In this document: positions 25,054 through 34,229 of the stretch, piece after piece
Position numbering within the stretch: position 1 is the stretch's first letter
Layout of the letters: each line of letters begins with the position of its first letter
Assembly: GCA_017473165.1 (NCBI GenBank)
Contig: JAFUNA010000022.1
Location: 1 to 64,000, forward strand
Direction of reading: 5' to 3'
Source: Clostridia bacterium
GTDB taxonomy: Bacteria > Bacillota > Clostridia > Oscillospirales > Acutalibacteraceae
DNA length: 64,000 nucleotides
Position numbers and translations under genes: made by a program
The notes under the pieces: generated by a model
The model's input: only the letters and a program-made list of their open reading frames with translations
The model's database searches: none
Told to the model about the DNA's origin: nothing

Positions 25054-25776
25054 ATGGCAGAAATCATAGTTGTTGCCTCGGGCAAAGGCGGCTCGGGCAA
25101 ATCATCTTTTGTAACAGGTGTCAGCAGAGCTCTTGCCTCACAGGGCAAAAGGGTTCTTGCAATCGACTGTGATATCGGTCTGCGTTCGCTCGACCTGCTT
25201 TTCGGAGTTACGGAAAACGTTGTCTTTGATTGGGGCGATTTGCTTCTTGACCGCTGCGAGCGTGAACAGGCTCTCATCAAGGGCGACATCGATTTGCTTG
25301 CCGCACCCAGAAATTTTTACAGCGAATTCACTCCCGAAGCCGTTGCAAAGCTCTTTAAATCCTTCTCAAAAGACTATGACTATATTTTCCTTGACGGACC
25401 TGCGGGCATCGACAGAGGATTTCAGCTTGCTGCCGCTGCCGCAGACAAGGCAATCGTGCTCTCAACGCCCGACAGCGTTTGCGTACGCAGCTGCTCAAGA
25501 GCCTTTGACGAGCTCCGCCGCCTGAAAATTGAGGACGTTCGTCTTGTTATCAATATGTTTGAGGTAAAGCCCGTCTGCAAGCACAAGCTTCTCAACATTG
25601 ACCAATGCATTGATGAAACGGGCGTACAGCTTCTCGGCGTTGTGCCCAGAGATATCAACGTCGGCTACTGCTCCGTAACGGGCACAATTCCCGGCGAATT
25701 TTCGCCCTCAACTCTTGCATTCAAACGCATTGCAAAACGAATTACGGGCAAAAGAGTGCCTCTTGTCTGCGAATAA
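25054..25776 (+). CDS. minD: MinD-like ParA ATPase lacking the usual membrane helix
   Basis: 240 residues with the deviant Walker A GKGGSGKSS, switch DCDIGLRSLDLL and Walker B YIFLDGPAG. It matches MinD in VLAIDCDIG and VINMFEVK-type segments, and its place after mreBCD-mrdA is typical of Clostridia minD. MinD recruits MinC to block polar septation. The C-terminus ends RIAKRITGKRVPLVCE and lacks the long amphipathic membrane-targeting helix, and neither minC nor minE is present in the window. It may therefore be a divergent MinD or another ParA-type positioning ATPase. Confidence 0.75.
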   Translation: MAEIIVVASGKGGSGKSSFVTGVSRALASQGKRVLAIDCDIGLRSLDLLFGVTENVVFDWGDLLLDRCEREQALIKGDIDLLAAPRNFYSEFTPEAVAKLFKSFSKDYDYIFLDGPAGIDRGFQLAAAAADKAIVLSTPDSVCVRSCSRAFDELRRLKIEDVRLVINMFEVKPVCKHKLLNIDQCIDETGVQLLGVVPRDINVGYCSVTGTIPGEFSPSTLAFKRIAKRITGKRVPLVCE

Positions 25777-25786
25777 GGTGATAAAA

Positions 25787-27154
25787 ATGAAAAACCGAAC
25801 AATTGCCGCCATCGCAACACCCAACGCACCCGGCGGAATAGGAATTGTACGTATTTCGGGCGAAAATGCGGTTGAAATTGCCGCAAAAATATTTCATCCC
25901 GTCAGCGGAAAGGCTCTGACCGAAAGCAGGGGTTATTGTGCACATTTCGGTGAGGTTTTTGATAATAATGAAAAAATCGACGAGGCAGTTTGCCTCGTTT
26001 TTCGTGCACCCCGAAGCTATACGGGTGAGGACACCGCCGAAATTTCCTGTCACGGCGGTCTTTATATAACAAAGCGTGTGCTGCGTGCCGCACTTGAAGC
26101 AGGTGCAGCCCCCGCCGAGGCGGGCGAATTCACAAAGCGTGCATTCATCAACGGCAAAATCGACCTTGCCGCCGCCGAAAGTGTCATGGCACTCATCGGA
26201 GCATCGGGCAAGCAGGCCGCCGCTGCCGCACTCAACACTCTTGACGGCAATCTGAGCCGTGAAATCCGAAAATGTGCCGATAATATCATCGGCGTGTGTG
26301 CATCTCTTGCCGCATGGGTGGACTATCCCGACGAGGATATCGAGGACACCGATGCAGGGGATATGCTGCCCGTTTTCACCGAAACACGCACCGCCCTTGC
26401 CGATATCATCCGCCGCTATGACTGCGGACGAGCCGTCACCGACGGAATTGACGCCGTAATCGTCGGCAGACCCAATGTGGGCAAATCAACGCTGATGAAT
26501 ATGCTCACGGGCTTTGAACGCTCAATCGTAACCGACATTGCGGGCACGACCCGTGACGTTGTTGAGGAGCGGATTGTGCTCGGTGAAATTGTTATGCGTA
26601 TCGCTGACACGGCGGGAATCCGTGAAACCGAAAATGTTGTTGAAAATATCGGCGTTAGTCTTGCGAAACGCAGACTCGAGCGTGCGGAGCTTGTGCTTGC
26701 CGTGTTTGACGGCAGCGAGGCACTCACCGCCGACGATTGTGACATTATGGAACAATGCAGGGGCAAGCGTGCCGTTGCACTTCTCAATAAAACCGACCTT
26801 CCCGTCGCCGCCGACAGGGAAATCATCAACGCCGCCTTCAGCCATGTTGTCGAGCTTTCGGCATCAACGGGCGAGGGCAGAGACGAGCTTGAAAAGGCGG
26901 TCAGAAAAATTTTTTCCACCGACGAGTTTGACCCCAACGCCGCCTGCCTCACAAGCGAGCGACAGCGTCAATGCTGCGTAAATGCGATGACTCACATTGA
27001 CGAGGCGATTGCCGCACTCAATACGGGAGTCACACTCGATGCGGTCAACGTCTGTGCCGACTGTGCGATTGATGCACTCCTCGAGCTGACGGGCGAAAAA
27101 GCCACCTCCGCAGTAGTCGATGAGGTATTCTCCCGTTTCTGCGTGGGCAAATAA
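25787..27154 (+). CDS. mnmE: tRNA uridine-34 modification GTPase MnmE
   Basis: 455 residues from ATG 25787 (AAGGTGAT upstream, ten bases after minD). N-terminal formyl-THF-binding domain (IAAIATPNAPGGIGIVRISG), helical domain, GTPase domain with GRPNVGKST, TDIAGTTRD, DTAGI and NKTD, and the terminal CxGK as RFCVGK. With MnmG it installs the (carboxymethyl)aminomethyl group at U34. In this genome a 341-base repeat-filled gap separates it from mnmG. Confidence 0.96.
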   Translation: MKNRTIAAIATPNAPGGIGIVRISGENAVEIAAKIFHPVSGKALTESRGYCAHFGEVFDNNEKIDEAVCLVFRAPRSYTGEDTAEISCHGGLYITKRVLRAALEAGAAPAEAGEFTKRAFINGKIDLAAAESVMALIGASGKQAAAAALNTLDGNLSREIRKCADNIIGVCASLAAWVDYPDEDIEDTDAGDMLPVFTETRTALADIIRRYDCGRAVTDGIDAVIVGRPNVGKSTLMNMLTGFERSIVTDIAGTTRDVVEERIVLGEIVMRIADTAGIRETENVVENIGVSLAKRRLERAELVLAVFDGSEALTADDCDIMEQCRGKRAVALLNKTDLPVAADREIINAAFSHVVELSASTGEGRDELEKAVRKIFSTDEFDPNAACLTSERQRQCCVNAMTHIDEAIAALNTGVTLDAVNVCADCAIDALLELTGEKATSAVVDEVFSRFCVGK

Positions 27155-27370
27155 ACATTTTTCTTTATTGTAATAATAAGTGCGTTTATTATTCTATTTT
27201 CGCATCAAAACAGCTTATTTTAGTTTACAGCCAATGGAAATTTTCTAAACGATGCAGAGTTAAATCCGATTCACGCAATCGCCTCCAGAGCAGAGGTTTT
27301 TTCAAGTGCAAAGTGCAAAGTTTAAAGTGCAAAGTTAACGGTCGCTTCGCTCCGATAATGAAATTTGAAT

Positions 27371-27473
27371 GTAGGGGACGGTGACCTCAACGTCCCGAAT
27401 GCACCGTCAGGTGCATAACAAAAATTATTGCAGACCTATGGTCTGCCCGGGTTGTCGGGTCGCCAACCCCTAC
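27371..27473 (+). repeat. 103-bp GTAGGGG...CCCCTAC element between mnmE and mnmG
   Basis: A full-length copy of the 103-bp family. Inside are hairpins ATGCACCGTCAGGTGCAT and CAGACCTATGGTCTG. It is preceded at 27307-27345 by GTGCAAAG runs (AAGTGCAAAGTTTAAAGTGC). The first 130 bases of the gap (27155-27290) show nothing beyond AT-rich DNA. Confidence 0.9.
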
Positions 27474-27495
27474 AAATGAAATAAAAGGTGTTTTT

Positions 27496-29370
27496 ATGGA
27501 ATACATTTCAGAAAATTTTGATGTCGCCGTTATCGGTGCAGGTCACGCAGGCATCGAGGCAGGTCTTGCCGCTGCCCGTCTTGGCTGCAAAACCGCTGTT
27601 TTCACAATCAATCTCGACTGGGTCGGCAATATGCCCTGCAATCCGTCAATCGGCGGAACTTCAAAGGGTCATCTTGTGCGTGAAATCGATGCCCTTGGCG
27701 GTGAAATGGCAATCGCCGCCGACCTCAACACCCTCCAGAGCCGTATGCTCAATCTCGGCAAAGGTCCTGCGGTGCACAGTCTGCGTGCACAGATTGACCG
27801 CCGTGCCTATTCCGACTACATGAAGGGTGTCATGGAAAAAACCGATAATCTCTACCTCAAACAGGCTGAAATCATCGACCTTCGCAAAGACGGCGACGAA
27901 TGGATTCTCAAAACCCGACTTGAAGCCCTTCACCGTGCCAAAGCCGTTATCCTTGCAACGGGAACATTCCTTGCAGGCAAGGTCTATATCGGCGACGTTT
28001 CCTATGACAGCGGACCCGACGGAATGTTTCCCGCCGTTGAGCTTGCAAAGTCGCTCAAAGAGCTCGGACTTCTCACCCGCCGCTTCAAAACGGGCACTCC
28101 CCCAAGAATCAACCGCCGCAGCGTTGACACCGCAAGCCTTGAGCCGCAGTACGGCGACGAAAGAATCGTGCATTTTTCTTTTAACAATGATATTGAGGTT
28201 TGCAACACCGAGCCTTGCTATATTACATACACGGGAGCTGAAACAAAGCGGATTATTCTTGAAAATCTGCACCGCTCTCCCCTTTATTCGGGCAAAATTG
28301 ACGGCGTAGGCCCCCGATACTGCCCCAGCATTGAGGATAAAATCGTGCGTTTCTCCGAAAAAGAACGCCATCAGATTTTTGTTGAGCCCTGCGGTGCAAA
28401 AACCGATGAAATGTATCTTCAGGGACTTTCGTCATCCCTGCCCGAGGATGTTCAGCTGAAAATTGTCCGCTCCATTCCGGGACTCGAAAACGCAGAGTTT
28501 CTTCGCACGGCATATGCCATAGAATATGACTGCGTTGACCCGCTTTCACTCCGTCAGACCCTTGAATTCAAGGATTTTGAGGGGCTTTACGGTGCGGGAC
28601 AGTTCAACGGCTCCAGCGGTTACGAGGAAGCCGCCGCACAGGGACTTGTTGCGGGCATGAACGCCGCCCTTAAAATTAAGGGCAAGGAGCCTGTTATCCT
28701 TGACCGAACAACCTCTTATATCGGCACGCTGATTGATGACCTTGTAACAAAAGGCTGCTCCGACCCCTACAGAATGATGACCTCACGCTCTGAATACAGA
28801 CTCATTCTCCGACAGGACAACGCCGACCGCAGACTGACCGAAATCGGCTACAAAGCGGGTCTGATTTCAGAGGAAAGATATAACGAATTTCTCAAAAAGC
28901 TTGAACTGATTGCAAAAGAGCGTGAAAGAATTGAAAATCTTTCAATCCCCAAAACTCCCGAGCTTGATGCCGTTCTTGTTTCACGTGAAACATCTGCAAT
29001 GGAAAAAGGCGTTAAGATGATTGAGCTTTTAAAAAGACCCCAGCTCAACTATGACGTTTTGGCTCCCTTTGACAAAACACGACCCGATTTGCCCTATGAA
29101 ATCTTTGAGCAGGTTGAGATTGATATTAAGTATGAGGGCTACATCAAGCGTCAGCAGATGCAGATTAATGACCTTCGTCGGCTTGAAGTCAAGCGTCTGC
29201 CCGAGAATCTGGACTATAATCTCATCACGGGTCTGCGGCTTGAAGCAACCGAAAAGCTTTGCAAAATCCGACCCGAAACCGTTGGTCAGGCTTCAAGAAT
29301 TTCTGGCGTTTCCCCTGCCGATATTTCGGTTTTACTTATCTACCTTGAGAGGAACGGTATAAATGGTTAA
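27496..29370 (+). CDS. mnmG: tRNA uridine-34 modification enzyme MnmG
   Basis: 624 residues: FAD-binding [19 protein letters not shown], conserved [66 protein letters not shown], and the C-terminal helical domain ending [12 protein letters not shown]. It is the partner of MnmE. An AAAAGG site precedes ATG. A perfect parS sequence is encoded within codons for VSRET (28977-28992). The end overlaps rsmG by eight bases. Confidence 0.97.
   Translation: MEYISENFDVAVIGAGHAGIEAGLAAARLGCKTAVFTINLDWVGNMPCNPSIGGTSKGHLVREIDALGGEMAIAADLNTLQSRMLNLGKGPAVHSLRAQIDRRAYSDYMKGVMEKTDNLYLKQAEIIDLRKDGDEWILKTRLEALHRAKAVILATGTFLAGKVYIGDVSYDSGPDGMFPAVELAKSLKELGLLTRRFKTGTPPRINRRSVDTASLEPQYGDERIVHFSFNNDIEVCNTEPCYITYTGAETKRIILENLHRSPLYSGKIDGVGPRYCPSIEDKIVRFSEKERHQIFVEPCGAKTDEMYLQGLSSSLPEDVQLKIVRSIPGLENAEFLRTAYAIEYDCVDPLSLRQTLEFKDFEGLYGAGQFNGSSGYEEAAAQGLVAGMNAALKIKGKEPVILDRTTSYIGTLIDDLVTKGCSDPYRMMTSRSEYRLILRQDNADRRLTEIGYKAGLISEERYNEFLKKLELIAKERERIENLSIPKTPELDAVLVSRETSAMEKGVKMIELLKRPQLNYDVLAPFDKTRPDLPYEIFEQVEIDIKYEGYIKRQQMQINDLRRLEVKRLPENLDYNLITGLRLEATEKLCKIRPETVGQASRISGVSPADISVLLIYLERNGING
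28977..28992 (+). promoter_or_regulatory. parS site inside mnmG
   Basis: TGTTTCACGTGAAACA, a perfect 16-base palindrome matching the conserved ParB/Spo0J (and close to the Noc) recognition sequence. ParB spreads from such sites to organise the origin region for segregation. Confidence 0.92.
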
Positions 29371-30073
29371 CACCAATCTGTTGATATCCGATGCCGAAAA
29401 GCTCGGTCTTTCAATTGAAAACGATAAAATCAAGCAGTTTGAAAAGCTTGCCGAGCTGCTTGTTGAGCAAAATAAAACAATGAACCTCACCGCCATAACC
29501 GACCCCGACGGCATCGCCGTCAAGCATTTTGCGGACAGTATTTCCGTGCTGAATGCTGCGAAATTTGACGAAAAAGCAAGAGTGCTCGATGTCGGAACAG
29601 GTGCGGGCTTTCCGGGCATTCCCCTTCTTATCATGCGACCCGGCCTTGACCTCACAATGCTCGACAGCACGGCTAAAAAGCTGAAATATGTTGCAAGCAC
29701 GGTTGAAGAGCTCGGTCTTACCGCAAACGTGCTCCATACCCGTGCCGAGGAAGCGGGTCAGAGCAAGGAATACAGAGAAACATTTGATATAGTATGCTCA
29801 CGAGCCGTTGCCGCACTTAACGTTCTTTGCGAATACTGCCTGCCTTTTGTCAAGGTCGGCGGAGTTTTCGTTGCAATGAAGGCGGCGAAGGCACAGGAAG
29901 AAATCGAGGGTGCAAAGGCTGCAATTAAGCTTCTGGGCGGTAAGATTATTGACGAAAAAAGCTTTACGCTCTCTGACGGCGGCGAAAGAAACTTAATTAT
30001 CATCAAAAAGATTTCGCACGTTCCGCCAAAATATCCAAGAGTATCGGCTCAAATTGCGAAAAAGCCCCTTTAA
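29363..30073 (+). CDS. rsmG: 16S rRNA m7G527 methyltransferase RsmG
   Basis: 236 residues with the GidB/RsmG pattern: [25 protein letters not shown] motif [24 protein letters not shown], then [11 protein letters not shown] and [11 protein letters not shown]. It methylates G527 of 16S rRNA, close to the streptomycin site. Coupled to mnmG by overlap. A weak stem (GCCG with CGGC, then GGTTTTT) at 30086-30107 could end part of the transcripts. Confidence 0.95.
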   Translation: MVNTNLLISDAEKLGLSIENDKIKQFEKLAELLVEQNKTMNLTAITDPDGIAVKHFADSISVLNAAKFDEKARVLDVGTGAGFPGIPLLIMRPGLDLTMLDSTAKKLKYVASTVEELGLTANVLHTRAEEAGQSKEYRETFDIVCSRAVAALNVLCEYCLPFVKVGGVFVAMKAAKAQEEIEGAKAAIKLLGGKIIDEKSFTLSDGGERNLIIIKKISHVPPKYPRVSAQIAKKPL

Positions 30074-30127
30074 TTTTAACATTTGCCGTCGAATCGGCGG
30101 TTTTTATGACAATCGAATTTGCTGGAC

Positions 30128-30178
30128 AATCCCCCTGCTGAGTGTTACAATTCAAGTAACGAAACGGACAGGGGGATT
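30128..30178 (+). promoter_or_regulatory. Structured leader hiding the ribosome site of noc
   Basis: AATCCCCCTG (30128-30137) is perfectly complementary to CAGGGGGATT (30169-30178), and the latter contains the only purine-rich ribosome site for the next gene. An inner GTTAC/GTAAC stem (30144-30148 with 30156-30160) sits in the loop. Pairing would block translation, so the element may regulate it. The basis is complementarity alone. Confidence 0.5.
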
Positions 30179-30185
30179 TGAATTT

Positions 30186-31016
30186 TTGAAAAACACTAAA
30201 TACAAAATCGGCGGACAAATTATTCTTGTCCCTCAGGAGGAAATTTATCCGAATCCCAATCAGCCGAGAACACGGTTTGACTTTGACGAGCTTGAAGGTC
30301 TTGCACAAAGCATCCGTCAGAACGGAATAATCCAGCCTATTGCGGTGCGGATTAATTCAAAGGGCGAATACGAGCTCATTTCGGGTGAACGCAGACTGCG
30401 TGCATCACGGCTTGTGGGCATGACGCAGATACCTTGCATAATAATGGAAGCATCTGACGAAAAATCGGCACTTTTTGCCCTGCTTGAAAACATTCAACGC
30501 AGCGACCTCGGATTTTTTGAAGAAGCACAGGCAATTGAAAAGCTGATTATCGACTACGGAATGAGCCGTGACGATGTTTGCAAAAAGCTCGGAAAAGCAC
30601 CGCCCACCATATCGAACAAGCTCCGATTACTCCGACTTCCCGAAGAGGTACGACTGAAAATTGTTCAGGAAAATCTTACGGAACGCCACGCACGGGCACT
30701 TTTAAAGCTGACAAGCATCAGTCAGATGGAGCGTGCCATGTCAATCATCGGCGAAAAGCATCTGAACGTTGCCGAAACGGAACGCCTGATTGCACAGATA
30801 CTTACCAACGACAGCCGCCGCAGACAGCCGCCCGTTAAGCTTTTCAAGGATGTACGAATTTTCGTTAACACCCTTAACCATGCGGTTGACACAATGCGTC
30901 GGGCAGGAATTGAGGCGGATTCCGCCAAAAGCGAAACCGACGAATATATCGAATATATTGTACGAATACCCAAAAGCCGAAACTGCGTTATAAAAGCAAA
31001 GAAAACTTCGGCATAA
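30186..31016 (+). CDS. noc: ParB-family nucleoid occlusion-type protein
   Basis: 276 residues from TTG 30186, placed eight bases after GGGGG; longer starts would run into rsmG. The ParB N-terminal domain is present (PNPNQPRTRFDFDELEGLAQ, GERRLRASRLVG, LLENIQRSDLGFFEEAQAIE), then the central HTH (DVCKKLGKAPPTISNKLRLL, TERHARALLKL) and a C-terminal dimer domain. It lies between rsmG and parA, exactly the B. subtilis noc position, which distinguishes it from the second ParB at 32071. Noc protects the chromosome from septation. The N-terminal membrane-binding helix of classical Noc is not obvious, so a ParB paralogue role is possible. Confidence 0.85.
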   Translation: MKNTKYKIGGQIILVPQEEIYPNPNQPRTRFDFDELEGLAQSIRQNGIIQPIAVRINSKGEYELISGERRLRASRLVGMTQIPCIIMEASDEKSALFALLENIQRSDLGFFEEAQAIEKLIIDYGMSRDDVCKKLGKAPPTISNKLRLLRLPEEVRLKIVQENLTERHARALLKLTSISQMERAMSIIGEKHLNVAETERLIAQILTNDSRRRQPPVKLFKDVRIFVNTLNHAVDTMRRAGIEADSAKSETDEYIEYIVRIPKSRNCVIKAKKTSA

Positions 31017-31165
31017 ATTTGGCTTCTCCCCGGGGAGAAGGTGTCCGCAGGACGAATGAGGGGTAATCAGAAAAAACCTTCTGATATTCATTTATTTCAC
31101 CGTTCTGTTAATTCCGACAACTCCTAACTTACCATATCTTTCTCTTTCACACCCACATCCGGCGG

Positions 31166-31200
31166 GAGGGGCAGGCTAAATGTCTGCCCCTCTTGCTGTT
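31166..31200 (+). terminator. Probable terminator after noc
   Basis: GAGGGGCAG and CTGCCCCTC form a 9-bp stem with a nine-base loop followed by the T-rich TTGCTGTTT. The preceding 130 bases hold repeat hairpins GCTTCTCCCCGGGGAGAAG (31022-31040) and GTCCGCAGGAC. The T-run overlaps the parS site. Confidence 0.55.
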
Positions 31201-31212
31201 TCACGTGAAACA
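31197..31212 (+). promoter_or_regulatory. parS site upstream of parA
   Basis: TGTTTCACGTGAAACA, identical to the copy in mnmG. It lies about 40 bases upstream of the candidate parA promoter, so ParB bound here could also repress or modulate parAB expression. Confidence 0.92.
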
Positions 31213-31251
31213 ATTAATTTTTTTATTTTATCTTCCATTTTCATAACACCT

Positions 31252-31261
31252 ATGCTATAAT
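31252..31261 (+). promoter_or_regulatory. Extended -10 promoter of parA
   Basis: TATGCTATAAT contains TG-C-TATAAT, an extended -10 with a perfect hexamer. The region 17 bases upstream (TTCCAT) is a poor -35, as expected for this promoter type. parA starts 33 bases after the -10. Confidence 0.7.
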
Positions 31262-31293
31262 ATTAATTACATTATATAAATGGAGAGATTATT

Positions 31294-32064
31294 TTGGGCA
31301 AGATTATTTCAATCGTTAACCAAAAGGGCGGAGTCGGCAAAACAACCTCCGCCGTTAACCTTGTTGCCGCACTCGGCATCAAAGGATATAAAACTCTGCT
31401 TGTTGACATCGACCCGCAGGGCAACTCCACAAGCGGCTTCGGAATTAACAAGAGAAATCTTGAAAAATCGTCATATAACGTGCTTATCGGCGACTGCCCC
31501 GCATCGGCGGCAACGGTCAAAACCGATTTCAAAAATGTTAGCGTAATTCCGTCGAGCATGGACCTTGCAGGTGCGGAGCTTGAGCTGATTGAGCTTGAGA
31601 AAAGAGAAGCCCGCCTCAAAAATGCTCTCGCATCGGTGCGTGATGATTTCGATTTCATTTTTCTTGACTGTCCCCCCTCTCTCGGACTCATCACCCTCAA
31701 CGCTCTCTGTGCTTCGGACACTCTGATTGTTCCCATTCAGTGCGAATTTTTTGCCCTCGAAGGACTTTCACAGCTCATTCAGACCGTACGCACCGTCAAG
31801 CGTCTTTACAATCCCTACATAGAAATTGAAGGCGTGCTGCTGACAATGTATAACGGTCAGCTCAATCTTACGCAGCAGGTTGTTGAGGAAGTCAAACGCT
31901 GCTTCCCGAAAAAGGTCTACGCAACGGTTATTCCCAGAAACGTAAGGCTTTCCGAGGCTCCGAGCTACGGTCAGCCCGTTATGTATTACGATAAATCGTC
32001 CAAGGGTGCTCACGCATATCTTGACCTTGCAGACGAATTTTTAAAATTGAACGGAAAGGGGTAA
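31294..32064 (+). CDS. parA: Chromosome partition ATPase ParA (Soj)
   Basis: 256 residues: deviant Walker A VNQKGGVGKTTSAVNL, DIDPQGNSTSGFG, and LDCPPSLGLITLNAL with PIQCEFFALEGL. It drives origin segregation with ParB-parS and in Bacillus modulates DnaA. Start TTG at 31294 with GGAGA six bases upstream. Six bases separate it from parB. Confidence 0.95.
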   Translation: MGKIISIVNQKGGVGKTTSAVNLVAALGIKGYKTLLVDIDPQGNSTSGFGINKRNLEKSSYNVLIGDCPASAATVKTDFKNVSVIPSSMDLAGAELELIELEKREARLKNALASVRDDFDFIFLDCPPSLGLITLNALCASDTLIVPIQCEFFALEGLSQLIQTVRTVKRLYNPYIEIEGVLLTMYNGQLNLTQQVVEEVKRCFPKKVYATVIPRNVRLSEAPSYGQPVMYYDKSSKGAHAYLDLADEFLKLNGKG

Positions 32065-32070
32065 ACGAGA

Positions 32071-32937
32071 ATGGCACCTAAAAAAAGCGGTCTTGGCAGA
32101 GGACTTGACTCGCTTCTTATGGAAAATTCCATGGATGAAACAAGCTCAGCACAGGCAGTTAAACTCAATTTAATGGATATTGAGCCCAACAAAGAACAGG
32201 CAAGAAAAAGCTTTGACGAGGATGCTCTTTCGGAGCTTGCGGATTCAATCGCACAGCACGGCGTGCTTCAGCCCTTGCTTGTCCGTCCGTTAATCGGCGG
32301 CGGATATCAGCTCATCGCAGGCGAAAGACGCTGGCGAGCAAGCCGCATTGCAGGGCTTACAGAAGTTCCCGTTATTATAAAGGATTTAAGCGATACCGAG
32401 GCGGCTGTAATTTCTTTAATAGAAAATTTACAGCGTGAGGACCTCAATCCCGTTGAAGAAGCTCTGGGCTTTGCAAGCCTTATGAAGGACTTCAATTTAA
32501 CACAGGAGGAGGCTGCACAGAAGGTCGGCAAGTCCCGTCCCGCAGTTGCAAACGCACTCCGACTTTTCAAATTGCCCGAAAAGGTTCTCGACATGGTGCG
32601 TGAAAACAAGCTTTCCGCAGGTCATGCAAGAGCATTGGCGGCAATCAGCGATGAAAAGACGGTTATTTCCGCAGCGGAATTAATCATAGAAAAAGGGCTT
32701 TCCGTCAGAGAAACCGAAAAGCTGGTCAAGACTCTTACCGCCGAAAAGAAGGAAGCAAAAAAAGCCCCTCCAAGGGCAACCTTCTTTGACGAGGTTGAGC
32801 TTTCGCTCAATAACTCTCTCGGCAGAAAAGCAAGGGTAGTTACCAAAAACGGAAAGGAAAACGGAACTCTTGAAATTGCATTTTACGATAAAGACGATCT
32901 TGCAAGAATCGCATCGGTTCTTGCGGCGTTGGAATGA
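32071..32937 (+). CDS. parB: Chromosome partition protein ParB (Spo0J)
   Basis: 288 residues: the N-terminal ParA-activating stretch KKSGLGRGLDSLL, CTPase/ParB box (AGERRWRASRIAGLTEVPVI, SLIENLQREDLNPVEEALGF), HTH for parS (EEAAQKVGKSRPAVANALRL, SAGHARALAAI) and the C-terminal dimer domain. Two perfect parS sites lie within 4 kb upstream. GGGGTAAACGAG precedes ATG. Confidence 0.96.
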   Translation: MAPKKSGLGRGLDSLLMENSMDETSSAQAVKLNLMDIEPNKEQARKSFDEDALSELADSIAQHGVLQPLLVRPLIGGGYQLIAGERRWRASRIAGLTEVPVIIKDLSDTEAAVISLIENLQREDLNPVEEALGFASLMKDFNLTQEEAAQKVGKSRPAVANALRLFKLPEKVLDMVRENKLSAGHARALAAISDEKTVISAAELIIEKGLSVRETEKLVKTLTAEKKEAKKAPPRATFFDEVELSLNNSLGRKARVVTKNGKENGTLEIAFYDKDDLARIASVLAALE

Positions 32938-32953
32938 TGATGAGGTGTCACAA

Positions 32954-33904
32954 ATGAAAGATTACAAACACGCTCTGCTTGTTATGGAAAAGCATAATTA
33001 TCCCCTTGATGCAAGAGAGGTTATAATCAGAGCAAACGAAAAAATTCTTGCAAACGAAAAAGCAAATAAAATCTACGATTACATGTATAAGATGTACTGG
33101 GTTAAGAAGAAGAACTTCGACAAATTCAGAAATAAGGTCAATGAGCTTGCAGAGCTTATCGACGAATCGCCCTACACAATTAACCTTGTTCTTCTCATCA
33201 ACTGCACAAAGCCCCTCAAGGCTGCCTACAAAAAAGCGGGCATCAGCGAGGATATTTATTGGAGATCGGTTCTTGACCTCAAATCAAAGATGCTTGAATG
33301 CAAGGAAAACTTTGACATTTACGGAACATTCGTTGAAGGCTGGTTCATGAGCTTTTATACTCTCCGCCGCTTTGCACTCGGAAGATTCCAGTATGACCTT
33401 TCCGATTTCGGCGAGGAATTCTATGAGGGACACGGAATTCACATCAAGGACAGCGAATTCTGCCTCGGAATGCACATTCCATCCCATCAGGAGCCTCTCA
33501 CCTATGAAATAAGACTTGATTCATATAAGAGAGCATTTGAATTCTTCAAGGACAGATTTGACGGCAAGCATATCATCATCTGCTGCGGCTCATGGCTGCT
33601 TTATCCCGACAATCTCAACATTCTTCCCGAAAAATCAAACACATGCGATTTCATTCTCGACTTTGAGCCTCTCGACATCAAGCGTACCTATGATTTCGGC
33701 GATTGCTGGAGAATTTTCGGACAGAATAAGAGCTGCCTTAAACCCGAAGAGCTTCAGAGAGATACAACCATGCAGAAGGCATTTGCCGAATGGTTTGACC
33801 GGGGCAAAAAGGCAGGCAGCGCCTACAGCATGATTGTCTTTGACGGCGAAAATATTCTCACCCGCATGACAAGAGAAGAAATGAAACAAAAATACGGCTA
33901 TTAA
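32954..33904 (+). CDS. Acyltransferase-like protein, function unknown
   Basis: 316 residues from ATG 32954 (GAGGTG upstream); longer frames overlap parB. The N-terminal half is helical (ALLVMEKHNYPLDAREVIIR, YMYKMYWVKKKNFDKF). The C-terminal half has FYTLRRFALGRFQYDL, LGMHIPSHQEPLTYEIRLDS, HIIICCGSWLLYP and DFGDCWRIFGQ, patterns I associate with the paired acyltransferase/GNAT-like C-terminal domain proteins of Firmicutes. The reaction is unknown. It is probably co-transcribed with parAB (16-base gap) and is followed by a bidirectional terminator. Confidence 0.65.
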   Translation: MKDYKHALLVMEKHNYPLDAREVIIRANEKILANEKANKIYDYMYKMYWVKKKNFDKFRNKVNELAELIDESPYTINLVLLINCTKPLKAAYKKAGISEDIYWRSVLDLKSKMLECKENFDIYGTFVEGWFMSFYTLRRFALGRFQYDLSDFGEEFYEGHGIHIKDSEFCLGMHIPSHQEPLTYEIRLDSYKRAFEFFKDRFDGKHIIICCGSWLLYPDNLNILPEKSNTCDFILDFEPLDIKRTYDFGDCWRIFGQNKSCLKPEELQRDTTMQKAFAEWFDRGKKAGSAYSMIVFDGENILTRMTREEMKQKYGY

Positions 33905-33910
33905 AAAATT

Positions 33911-33943
33911 AATCCACTCGATTCACATCGGGTGGATTTTCTT
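33911..33943. terminator. Bidirectional terminator between converging operons
   Basis: AATCCACTCGAT and ATCGGGTGGATT form a 12-bp stem (one G-U) with loop TCAC, followed by TTTCTTT on the plus strand and with AT-rich flanks on the minus side. It separates the parAB transcript from remB. Confidence 0.85.
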
Positions 33944-33956
33944 TATATATAATGTT

Positions 33957-34229
33957 TTATACATTTGTAAGCGAATCAACGTAGTTTGTGCGTTTGAGAA
34001 GCGTTGACGAGGAAATCTGGGCGATATAAACCTTATCCTCGCCCTTTTTATTGCGGCATACAATAAAGGATTTCGGCAAATCGTAGCAGACATTTTCAAC
34101 AATTCCGTCTTTTTCCGCTTTGGCAAGATAATTTCGGGTATTCTTTGAAACCGTTGTTGTGTCAAGGTCAAAAATTCCGATTATATCGTCAAAATTGATA
34201 ACCTTATCAAGTCCCAGATGAAGATACAT
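33957..34229 (-). CDS. remB: RemB-like protein (DUF370)
   Basis: 90 residues beginning MYLHLGLDKVINFDDIIGIF, then DLDTTTVSKNTRNYL, the DUF370/RemA-RemB pattern. RemA forms DNA-binding rings that activate biofilm genes; RemB (YaaB) is its paralogue. The position immediately after recF is the B. subtilis yaaB place. I chose ATG 34229 because the family starts there; it overlaps recF by 23 bases. An upstream in-frame start would lie wholly within recF. Confidence 0.85.
   Translation of the reverse strand: MYLHLGLDKVINFDDIIGIFDLDTTTVSKNTRNYLAKAEKDGIVENVCYDLPKSFIVCRNKKGEDKVYIAQISSSTLLKRTNYVDSLTNV

Noticed and set aside
27289-27306. Possible terminator CCTC...GAGG followed by TTTTTT after mnmE
   Set aside because: Only a four-base stem; too weak to call.
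30054-30185. Longer Noc-type start overlapping rsmG
   Set aside because: The extension is not protein-like, lacks a ribosome site and runs across the leader hairpin.
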